Shown here piece by piece: positions 54,280 through 64,000 of a stretch of DNA of 64,000 nucleotides. How positions within the stretch are numbered: position 1 is the stretch's first letter; each line of letters starts with the position of its first letter. Location: NCBI RefSeq assembly GCF_050948175.1, contig NW_027490093.1, forward strand, positions 2,976,001 to 3,040,000. Direction: 5' to 3'. The notes under the pieces were generated by a model that made no database searches, was not told the origin of the DNA, and saw only the letters and a list, made by a program, of their open reading frames with translations. The DNA is from Xylocopa sonorina. Taxonomy: Eukaryota > Arthropoda > Insecta > Hymenoptera > Apidae. Made by a program: the position numbers and the translations under genes.

Positions 54280-55921
54280 ATCATGAAACATTGAAATGAG
54301 ATTCGATATCTCGTTTTAGGAAGCATTAGAGCTCAATTGCTTCGATACGTAGACATCTGCCAACGCTATTTCCTAGCAAGGAAGTGTCGCATTTACATTC
54401 ATTAGAAGTGTATGCGAGGTATAAATGACTCTTCGCAATGAATATTACATCTTATCATGACACATAGAAATGAGATGCGATATCGCGTCTTGGAAGCATT
54501 AGAATCCTAATGCTACGATACGTAGACGTCTGCAAACGCAATTTCCTAGCAAGGAAGTGTCGCATTTACATTCTGTTGAGGTGAATACGACGTATACAAA
54601 CACTCCACAATGAATATTATATCTTGTCATGAAACATAGAAATAAGATGCGATACGGCGATTTGGGAAGCATTAGAACACTATGGCTTCGATACGTAGAC
54701 ATCTTCCAACGCTATTTCCTAGCAAGGAAGTGTCGCATTTACATTCAGTTGAAGTGTATGCGAGGTATACAAGACACTTCACAATGAATAGTATATCTTA
54801 TCATGAGACATAGGTATGAGATGCGAGATTGCGTTTTAAGAAGAACCAGAACTCTATTGCTTCGATACGTAGACATCTGCAAAAGCTATTTCCTAGCATG
54901 GAAGTGTAGTATTCAAATTATTTTGAAGTGAATACGAGGTATGCATAACGCTTCGCAATGAATATTATGCCTTATCATAAAACATAGAAATGAGATGCGA
55001 CGTCTCGTTTGAAGAAGCATTAGAACTCTATTGTTTCGACACGTAGACATCTGGGAACGCTATTTCCTAGCAGGGAAGTGTCGCATATACATTCTTTTGA
55101 CGTGAATACGAGGTATACGTAACACTCCACAATGAATATTATATCTTATCACGAAACATAGAAATGGGATGCGATATCGAATTTTTACAAGCATAAGAAC
55201 TATATTGCTACGATACGTAGACATCTGCAAACGCTATTTCCTAGCAAGGAAGTGTTGCATTCGCATTGTTTTGAAGTGAATACGAGGTATACGTATCACA
55301 CCACAATGAATATTAAATTTTATCATGAAACATAGAATTGAGATGCGTTATCTCTTTTTAAGAAGCATTAGAACCCTAGTGCTTCGATATTTTGGCATCT
55401 GCAAACGCTATTTCCTAGCAGGGAAGTGTCGCATTTACATTCATTTGAAGTGTAGACGAGGAATACATAACACTTCGTAATGAATATTATATCCTATCGT
55501 GAAACATAGAAATGAGATGCGATGTCGCGTTTTAAGAAGCATTAGAACTCTATTGCTACGATACGTAGATATCTGGAAATGCTATTTCCTAGCAAGGCAG
55601 TGTCGCAGTTTCATTCTTTTGAAGTCAATACGAGGTATACATAACATTCCACAATGAATATTATACCTTATCATGAAACATAAAAATGAGACGCGATATC
55701 GCGATGTAAAAAGCATTAGAAATCTGTTGCTTCGATACGGAGACATCTGCAAACGCAATTTCCTAGCAAGGAAGTGTCGCATTTATATTCTTTTGAAGTG
55801 AATATGAGGTATATATGATACTTCGTAATGAATTTTTTATCTTATCGTGATACATAGGAATGAGATGCCATATTGCGTTTTGATAAGCATTAGAACTCTA
55901 TTGCTTCGATACGTAGACATC
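54280..55921. repeat. Interval between the two 8.1-kb copies
   Basis: About 9-10 monomers. Positions 54,640-54,780 repeat 53,946-54,086 at 694 bp (4 monomers less 2) with GATACGGCGATTTGGG and ACATCTTCCAACGC shared. The rest is diverse (for example ATATTTTGGCATCTGC near 55,388). No gene or unique DNA is seen. Confidence 0.82.
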
Positions 55922-56444
55922 TGCCAACGCTATTTCATAGCAAGGAAGTACGCGTTTACATTTTTCTGAAGTGAATACAAGGTATACATGACACTTCGCA
56001 ATTAATATTATATCTTATCATGAAACATAGAAATGAGATGCGATTTCCCGTTTCAAAAAGCATTAGAACTCTATTGCTTCGATACGTAGGCATCTGCAAT
56101 CGCTATTTCCTAGCAAGAATGTGTCGCACTTACATTCATTTGAAGTGTATGCGATGTATACGTGACACTTCGCAATAAATATTATATCTTATCAAGAAAC
56201 ACAGTAATGTGATGTGATATCGCGTTTTAAGAAGATTTAGAACTCTATTGCTACGATACTTAGACATCTACAAACGTTATTTCCTAGCGCGGAAATGTCG
56301 CATTTACATTCTTCTGCAGTGAATACAAGGTATACATGACACTTCGCAATTAATATTATATCTTATCATGAAACATAGAAATGAGATACGATATCTCGTT
56401 TCAAGAAGCATTAGAACTGTATTGTTTCGATACGTAGACATCTT

Positions 56445-56792
56445 GAAACGCTATTTCCTAGCAAGGAAGTATCGCATTTACACTCTTTTGAAGTGAATAC
56501 GTGGTATACATGACACTTCGCAATTAATATAATATCTTATCGTGAAACATAGAAATGAGATGCGACATCTCGTTTTACGAAGCATTAGAACTGTATTGTT
56601 TCGATACGTAGACATCTTGAAACGCTATTTCCTAGCAAGGAAGTATCGCATTTACACTCTTTTGAAGTGAATACGTGGTATACATGACACTTCGCAATTA
56701 ATATAATATCTTATCGTGAAACATAGAAATGAGATGCGACATCTCGTTTTACGAAGCATTAGAACTGTATTGTTTCGATACGTAGACATCTG
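56445..56792. repeat. Single-monomer tandem duplication, 174 bp x 2
   Basis: Two successive monomers share ACATCTTGAAACGC, GGAAGTATCGCATTTACAC and TTACGAAGCATTAGAACTG exactly 174 bp apart (56,441 and 56,615), with no difference seen by eye over most of the unit. The matching left region (48,110-48,300) has one ACATCTTGAAACGC monomer followed by a different one. Confidence 0.87.
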
Positions 56793-56949
56793 CAAACGCT
56801 ATTTCCTAGCAAGGAAATGTCGCATTTACATTCACTTGAAGTGTATGCGAGGTATACATGACACATCGCAATGAATATTATATCTTATCATGAAACATAG
56901 ATATGAGATGCGATATAGCGAATTGGGAAGCATTTGAACTCTATTGCTT

Positions 56950-57099
56950 CGGTACGTAGACATCTGCCAACGCTATTTCCTAACAAGGAAGTGTCGCATT
57001 TGCATACAAGACACTTTGCAATGAATATTATACCTTATCATGAAACATAGAAATGAGATGCGATATCGCGTTTTAAGAAGCATTAGAACTCTATTGCTA
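56950..57099. repeat. Short monomer, 150 bp (24-bp deletion), right copy
   Basis: Partner of 48,798-48,947, with the same deletion and the same GCATTTGCATACAAGACAC junction. It is a useful fixed point for aligning the two 8.1-kb copies (spacing 8,152 bp). Confidence 0.92.
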
Positions 57100-60000
57100 C
57101 GATACGTAGACATCTGCAAACGTTTTTTCCGTGCACGGAAGTGACGCATGTTTATACTTTTGTAGTGAATACGAGGTATACATGACACTTCGCAATGAAT
57201 ATTATATCTTATCATGAAACATAGAAAGGTGATGCGATATCGCGATTTAAGATGCATTAGAAATCTTTTGCTTCGATACGTAGACATCTGCAAACGCTAC
57301 TTCCTAGCAAGGAAGTGTCGTATTTGCATTCTTCTGAAGTGAATACGAGCTATACATGACAATTCGCAATGAATATTATTTCTTAACATGAAACATAGAA
57401 TTGGGATGCGATAGCGCGTTTTGAGAAGCACCAGAACACTATTGCTACGATACGTAGACATCTGCAAACGCTATTTCCTAGCAATGGAGTTTCGCATTTA
57501 CATTCTTTTGAAGTGAATGCGAGGTATACATATCACTCCACAATGAATATTATCTCTTATCATGAAACATAGAAATGAAATGCGATATCGTGTTTTGAGA
57601 AGCATTAGAACTCCCTTGCTTCGATACGTAGACATCTGTAAACGCTATTGCCTACCAAGAAAGTGTCGCATTTACATTCCCTTGACGTGAATACGAGGTG
57701 TACATGACACTTCGCAATGAATATTATATCTTCTCATGAAACATAGAAATGAGTCGCGATATCTTGTTTTAGGAAGCATTAGAGATCTATTGCTACGAAA
57801 CGTAGTCATATGCAAACGCCATTTCCTAGCAAAGAAATGTCGCATTTACATTCTTTTGAAGTGAATACGAGGTATACGTGACACTTCGCAATGAATATTA
57901 TATCTTATCATAAAGCATAGAAATTAGATGCGATATCTCGTTTTAAGAAGCACTAGAAATCTATTGCTTCGATACGTAGACATCTGCAATCGCTATTTCC
58001 TAGCAAGAACGTGTCGCATTTACATTCACTTGATGTGTATGCGAGGTATACGTATCACTTCGCATTGAATATTATATCTTATCATGAAACATAGAAATGA
58101 GATGCGATATCGCGATTTAAGGAGCATTAGAACTCTAATGCTACGGTACGTAGACATCTGCAAACATTATTTCCTAGCAAGGTTGTGTCGCATTTACATT
58201 CTTTTGAAGTGTAGACGAGATATACACATCACAGCACAGTGAATATTATATCTTATCATGAAACATAGAAATGAGATGCGATATCGCGTTTTAAGAAGCA
58301 TTAGAACTCTATTGCTACGATACGTATACATCATCAAACGCTATTTCCTAGCAACGAAGTGTCGCATTTACATTCTTTTGAAGTGTATACGAGATATACA
58401 TATCACTGCACAATGAATATTATACCTTATCACGAAGCATAGAAATGAAATGCGATATCGCTATTTAGGAGGCATTAAAACTCTACTGCTTCGATACGTA
58501 GACAACTGCAAACGCAACTTCCTAGCAAGGAAGTGTCGCATTTACATTCATTTGTAGCTTATTCTAGGTATACGTAACGCTTCGCAATGGGTATTGTATC
58601 TTATCATGAAACATAGAAATGAGATGCGATATCGCGATTTAAGAAGCATTGGATCGCTATTGCTACGATACGTAGACATCTGCAAACGCCATTTCCTAGG
58701 AAGGAAGAGTCGCATTTACACTCTTTTGAAGTGATTGCGAGTTATACATAGAATTGCACAATGAGTATTATATCTTATCATGAAACATAGAAATGAAATG
58801 CGAAATCGCGTTTTAAGAAGCATTAGAACTCTATTGCTACGATACGTAGACATCTGCACACGCTATTTCCTAGCAAGGAAGTGTCGCGTTTACATTCTTT
58901 TGAAGTGAATACGAGGTATACATAACAGTCCGCAATGAATAATATATCTTATCATAAAACATAGAAATGAGATGCGATATCTCGTTTTAAGAAGCATTAG
59001 AAATCTGTTGCTTCGATACGTAGACATCTGCCATCGCTATTTCCTAACAGGGAAGTGTCGCATTTACATTCTTTTGAAGCGAGTACGAGGTATACATAAC
59101 ACTCCACAACTTATATTATATCTTATCCTGAAACATAGAAATGAGATGCGCTATGGCGATATAAGAAGCACTAGAACTCCATTGCCTCGATACGTAGACA
59201 TCTGTAAACGTAACTTCCTAGCAAGGAAGTGTCGCATTTACATTCCCTTCAAAGCAGTACTAGGTATACATGACACTTCGTAATGAATATTATATCTTAT
59301 CATGAAACATAGAAATGAGATGCGATATCGCGATTTAAGCAGCATTAGAACACTATTGGTTCGATACGTAGACATCTGCAAACTCTATTTCCAAGCAAGG
59401 AAGTGTCGCATTTACATTCTCTTGATGTGAATACGAAGTATGCATGACACTTCGCAATGAATATTATATCTTGTCATAAAACATAGAAATGAGATGCGAT
59501 ATCTCGATTTAAGAAGCATTAGAACTCTATTGCTTCTATACGTAGACAACTGCAAACGCAATTTCCAAGCAAGGAAGTGTCACATTTACAATCACTTGAA
59601 GTGTAGACGAGATATACATAACACTGCACAATGAATATTATATCTTATCATGAAACGTAGAAGTGAAATGCGATATCGCGATTTAAGATGCATTGGAATT
59701 CTATTCCTTCGATACGTAGACATCTGGAAACGCTATTTCCTAGGAAGGAAGTGTCGCACTTACATTCTTTTGAAGTGAATATGAGGTATACATAACACAC
59801 CACAATAAATATTATATTTTATCGTGAAACATAGAAATGTGATGCGATATTGCGATTTAAGAAGCAATAGAACCCTATTGCTACGATACGTAGACATCTG
59901 CAAACGCTATTTCCTAGCTAGGATGTGTCGCATTTACAATCACTTGAAGTGTATGCGAGGTATACATGACACTCCGCAATGAATATTATACCATATCATG

Positions 60001-62290
60001 AAACATAGAAATGTGTTGCGATACAGCGTTTTGTGAAGGATTAGAAATCTATTGCTTCGATACATAGATATCTGCAAACACTACTTCCTAGCTAGGAAGT
60101 GTCGCATTTACATTCAATTGAAGTGAATACGAGGAAAACATAATACTGCACAATGTATATTATATCTTATCATGAAACGTATGAATGAGATACGATATCG
60201 CGTTTGAAGAAGCATGAGAACTCTATTGCTTCGATACTTAGACATCTGCAAACGCTATTTCCTAGCAAGGAAGTGTCGCATTTACATTCATTTGAAGTGT
60301 ATCCGAGGTATACATGACACTTCGCAATGAATATCATATCTTATCACGAAGCATAGAAGAGAGACGCAATATCGCGATTTAAGAAGCATTAGAACTCCAT
60401 TGCTACGATACGTAGACATTTGCAAACGCTATTTCCTGGCATGGAAGTGTCCCATTTACATTCTTTTGAAGTGATTACGAGGTATACATGACACTTCGCA
60501 ATGAATATTATATCTTATCACGAAACATAGAAATGAGTTGCGATATCTCGTTTTAAGAAGAATTAAAACTCTACTGCTTCGATAAGTAGACATCTGTCAA
60601 CGCTATTTCCTAGCAAGGAAGCGTCGCACTTACATTCATTTGAAGTGTATGCGAGGTATACATGACACTTCGAAATGAATATTATATCTTATCATGAAAC
60701 ATAGAAATGAGTTGCGATATCGCGTTTTTAGAAGCATTAGAACGCTATTGCTTCCAAACGCAGACATCTGCCATCGCTATATCCTAGCAAGGAAGTGTCT
60801 CAGTTACATTCATTTGAAGTGTATGCGAGGTATACAAGACACTTCGCAATGAATATTATATCTTATCATGAGACATAGTAATAAGGTGCGATATCGCGTT
60901 CTAAGAAGGATTAGAACTCTATTGCTACGATATGTAGACATCTGCAAACGCTATTTCCTAGCAATGGAGTTTCGCATTTACATTCTTTTGAAGTGAATGC
61001 GAGGTATACATATCACTCCGCAATGAATATTATCCCTTATCATGAAACATAGAAATGAGATGCGATATCGCGTTTTCAGAAGCATTAGAAATCTATTGCT
61101 TCGATACGTAGACATCTGCAAACGCAACTTCTTAGCATGGAAGTGGTGCATTTTAACACTTTTGAAGTGAATACGAGGTATACATGACACTCCACAATGA
61201 ATATCATATGTTATCGTGAAACATAGAAATGAGATGCGGCATCGAGTTTTAAGAGGCACTAGAACACTTTTGCTACGATACGTAGACATCTGCGAACGCT
61301 ATTTCCTAGCATGGAAGTGTCGCATTTACATACTTTTGACGTTAATGCGAGGTATACATGACACTTCGCAATGAATATTATATCCTATCATGAAGCATAG
61401 AAGTGAGATGCGATATCGAGTTTTAAGTAGCATTAGAACTCTATTGCTAGGATACGTAGACATCTGCAAACGCTATTTCCTGCCAAAGAAGAGGCGCATT
61501 TACATTCTTTTGAAGCGATTACGAGGTATACATAACGCTGCTCAGTGAATATTATATCTTATTGTGAAACATAGAAATGGGATGCGATATCTCGCTTCCA
61601 AGAAGCATAATATCTCTATTGCTTCGATATGTAGACATCTGCCAACGCTATTTCCTAGCAAGGAAGTGTCACATTTTCATTATTTTGAAGTGAATACGAA
61701 GTATACATAACACTGCACAATGAATAATATATCTTATCATGAAACATAGAAATGAGGTGCTATATCGCGATCTAAAAAGCATTAGAACTCTGTTGCTACG
61801 ACACTTAGACATCTGCAAAAGCTATTTAATAGGAACGAAGAGTCGCACTTACATTCTTTTGAAATGATAACGAGATATCCATAACACTCCATAATGAATA
61901 TTGTATCATGTCATGAAATATAGGAATGAGATGCGATATCACGATATAAGAAGCATTAGAAAACTATTGCTTCGGTACGGAGACATCTGCAAACGCTATT
62001 TCCAAGGAAGGATGTGTCGCATTTACATACTTTTGATGTGAATACGAGGAATACATAACACTCCACATTGAATGTTATATCTCATCATGAAACATAGAAA
62101 TGAGATGCGATATCGCGCTTTAAAAGGCATTAGAAATCTATTGCTACTATACGTAGACATCTGCAAACGCTACTTCCTAGCAAGGAAGTGTCGCATTTAC
62201 ATTCTTCTGAAGTGAATACGAGGAATACATGAACCTTCGCAATGAATGTTATATCTTATCGTGAAACATAGAAATGAGATGCGATATCGC

Positions 62291-63340
62291 GTTTTAAGAA
62301 GCATTAGAACTCTATTTGCTACGATAAGTAGACATCTGCAGACGCTAGTTCCTAGCAAGGAAGTGTCGCATTGTCATTCCTTTGATGTGAATACGAGGTG
62401 TACAAGAAGCTCCACAATGAGTATTATATCTAATCATGAAACATAGAAATGAGATGCGAAGTCTCGTTTTAAGAAGCATTAGAACCCTATTGTTTCTATA
62501 CGTAGACATCTGGGAACGCTATTTCCTAGCAAGGAAGTGTCGCATTTACATTCTTTTGAACTGAATACGAGGTATACATGACACTTCGCAATGAATATTA
62601 TATCTCATCATGACACATAGAAATGAGATGCGATATCTCGTTTTAAGAAGCATTAGAACTCTATTTGCTACGATAAGTAGACATCTGCGGACGCTAGTTC
62701 CTAGCAAGGAAGTGTCGCATTGTCATTCCTTTGATGTGAATACGAGGTGTACAAGAAGCTCCACAATGAGTATTATATCTAATCATGAAACATAGAAATG
62801 AGATGCGAAGTCTCGTTTTAAGAAGCATTAGAACCCTATTGTTTCTATACGTAGACATCTGGGAACGCTATTTCCTAGCAAGGAAGTGTCGCATTTACAT
62901 TCTTTTGAACTGAATACGAGGTATACATGACACTTCGCAATGAATATTATATCTCATCATGACACATAGAAATGAGATGCGATATCTCGTTTTAAGAAGC
63001 ATTAGAACTCTATTTGCTACGATAAGTAGACATCTGCGGACGCTAGTTCCTAGCAAGGAAGTGTCGCATTGTCATTCCTTTGATGTGAATACGAGGTGTA
63101 CAAGAAGCTCCACAATGAGTATTATATCTAATCATGAAACATAGAAATGAGATGCGAAGTCTCGTTTTAAGAAGCATTAGAACCCTATTGTTTCTATACG
63201 TAGACATCTGGGAACGCTATTTCCTAGCAAGGAAGTGTCGCATTTACATTCTTTTGAACTGAATACGAGGTATACATGACACTTCGCAATGAATATTATA
63301 TCTCATCATGACACATAGAAATGAGATGCGATATCTCGTT
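62291..63340. repeat. Clean dimeric higher-order repeat, 349 bp x 3
   Basis: Three tandem copies of a two-monomer unit (175 + 174 bp). The first monomer has CTATTTGCTACGATAAGTAG, GCATTGTCATTCC and GTGTACAAGAAGC; its extra T gives 175 bp. The second has CCTATTGTTTCTATACG, ATCTGGGAACGC and TTTTGAACTGAATACG. Copies 2 and 3 look identical. Copy 1 differs at one base, CTGCAGACGC against CTGCGGACGC. The second-type monomer is present once, unexpanded, in the left 8.1-kb copy at about 53,461-53,634. This is the most homogeneous stretch of the window. Confidence 0.93.
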
Positions 63341-64000
63341 TTAAGAAGCATTAGTACTCTTTTGCTTCGATACGTAGGCATCTGCAAACGCTACTTCCTA
63401 GCAAGGAAGTGTCGCATTTACATTCTTTTGAAGTGAATACGAAGTATACATGACACTCCGCAATGAATATTATATCTTATCATAAAACATAGAAATGAGA
63501 TGCGATATCTCGTTTCAGGAAGCATTAGAACTCTGTTGCTTCGATACGTAGACATCTCTGATCCCTATTTCCTAGCAAGGTTGTGCCGCATTTATATTCA
63601 TTTGATGTGTATGCGAGGTATACATGACACTTCGCAATGAATACTATATCTTGTCATGAAACATAGAAATAAGATGCGATACGGCGATTTGGGAAGCATT
63701 AGAACACTATGGCTTCGATACGTAGACATCTTCCAACGCTATTTCCTAGCAAGGAAGTGTCGCATTTACATTCAGTTGAAGTGTATGCGAGGTATACGAG
63801 ACACTTCTCGATGAATATAACATCTTATGATGAAACATAGAAATGAGATGCAATATCGCCTTTTAAGAAGCGTTAAAGCTCTATTGCTACGATACGTAGA
63901 CATCTGCAAACGCTATTTCCAAGAGAGGAAGTGTCGCATTTACATTCATTTGTAGTGAATACGAGGTATACATAACACTGCACATTGAATTTTATATCTT

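Larger units (their letters stand above)
1..64000. repeat. Satellite DNA array, ~174-bp monomer, about 367 head-to-tail copies
   Basis: The whole window is built from one unit of about 174 bp in a single orientation. Phase marks (CGATACGTAG = position 1) recur at 165, 339, 4861, 5035, 7123, 7297 and on to 63,890. Conserved anchors are CGATACGTAGACATCTGCAA (1-20), TTCCTAGCAAGGAA (28-41), GTGTCGCATTTACATT (42-57), an AT-rich stretch around 97-112 and GCGATATCGCG (135-145). Changes cluster at about 55-98 and 140-172. By hand count the consensus has 61 G+C of 174 and 8 CpG against about 5.3 expected. No transposon, unique island or strand switch is visible. Arrays of this kind are known from centromeres and heterochromatin of many eukaryotes; a centromeric location here is inference. 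The family is not recognised. Confidence 0.97.
55922..64000. repeat. Right copy of the ~8.1-kb duplication, running off the window
   Basis: Matches 46,205-54,279 with the whole-monomer differences listed there. The last bases of the window still pair with 54,260-54,279 at a spacing of 9,721 bp, so the true right end is not visible. This copy alone carries the tandem monomer at 56,445-56,792 and the dimer expansion at 62,291-63,340. Confidence 0.92.

Noticed and set aside
6835..63144. Open reading frames of about 60-112 codons on both strands, for example 22,652-22,990 (+), 26,948-27,286 (-), 35,876-36,208 (+), 48,821-49,141 (-)
   Set aside because: All are 58-codon-periodic readings of the satellite unit, with the same peptide-like string repeated in plus and minus frames. 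They start and stop where single monomers gain or lose a stop codon. There is no recognisable domain or gene-like context.
62291..63340. Assembly artefact as the sole explanation of the near-perfect dimer repeats
   Set aside because: Not excluded, but copy 1 differs from copies 2 and 3 at one base and the flanks fit the 8.1-kb duplicate on both sides, so a real expansion is the simpler reading. Long reads would settle it.
1..64000. CRISPR array
   Set aside because: The spacing is regular, but the whole 174-bp unit is repeated with no short direct repeat separated by unique spacers.
1..64000. Primate alpha satellite (171 bp)
   Set aside because: The unit length is close, but the sequence shares none of the alpha-satellite landmarks I know, there is no CENP-B box, and the period is 174 in many measured intervals.
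1..64000. CENP-B box (TTCG-4N-A-2N-CGGG)
   Set aside because: The consensus TTCG occurrences (GCTTCGATACG, ACTTCGCAATG) are not followed by A and CGGG at the required places on either strand.
1..64000. Inverted monomers or a strand switch
   Set aside because: The anchors CGATACGTAG and TTCCTAGCAAGGAA stay in the same order and orientation from start to end.
1..64000. Transposon or retroelement insertion, rRNA or tRNA gene
   Set aside because: No gap in the 174-bp register large enough to hold one was seen. The largest deviations are -24, -19 and +5 bp in single monomers.

Overview
The window is one uninterrupted block of tandemly repeated satellite DNA from a eukaryotic genome, with no gene in it. 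A unit of about 174 bp runs head to tail from the first base to the last. Hand-placed phase marks (consensus position 1 = CGATACGTAG) fall at 165, 339 and so on to 63,890, which gives roughly 367 monomers, all in the same orientation. I saw no inverted monomer, transposon, RNA gene, CRISPR array or unique-sequence island. Satellite arrays of this length and unit size are typical of centromeric or other heterochromatic blocks. I do not recognise the family. It is not alpha satellite and carries no match to the CENP-B box. The consensus is AT-rich (61 G+C of 174 by hand count) but keeps CpG (8 seen, about 5.3 expected). That fits a genome or region with little CpG methylation decay, perhaps an invertebrate, but does not identify the organism.

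Monomers differ from one another a good deal, and the real information lies in how variants are copied in multi-monomer blocks. From left to right: 1-5,900 holds 5-, 12- and 14-monomer-spaced copies. 5,900-12,245 is diverse. 12,246-13,990 is a shuffled mosaic of short blocks. 13,709-18,165 is copied at 18,740-23,025 (about 4.4 kb). 24,521-26,140 is copied at 27,304-29,255. 29,255-31,650 is a dense cluster of short-period duplications. 31,650-46,200 is mostly diverse with scattered 4-, 10/11- and 16-monomer copies. 46,205-54,279 is copied at 55,922-64,000 (about 8.1 kb, running off the window edge). The right-hand copy then gained a single-monomer tandem duplication (56,445-56,792) and a 349-bp dimer expanded to three copies (62,291-63,340).

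Most copies differ by gain or loss of whole monomers, which is the expected signature of unequal exchange or replication slippage in register. The clearest history is in the last 18 kb, where a large duplication was followed by local expansions in one copy only. The longest, most alike copies and the only near-identical tandem units are at the right, so the actively homogenising part of the array may lie in that direction (inference).

Open reading frames of 60-112 codons occur on both strands, but they are a by-product of 174 being 3 x 58. They are not genes and none is annotated. Copy relations were found by eye from shared diagnostic variants; block edges are good to about 20-50 bp and no percentage identities were computed.
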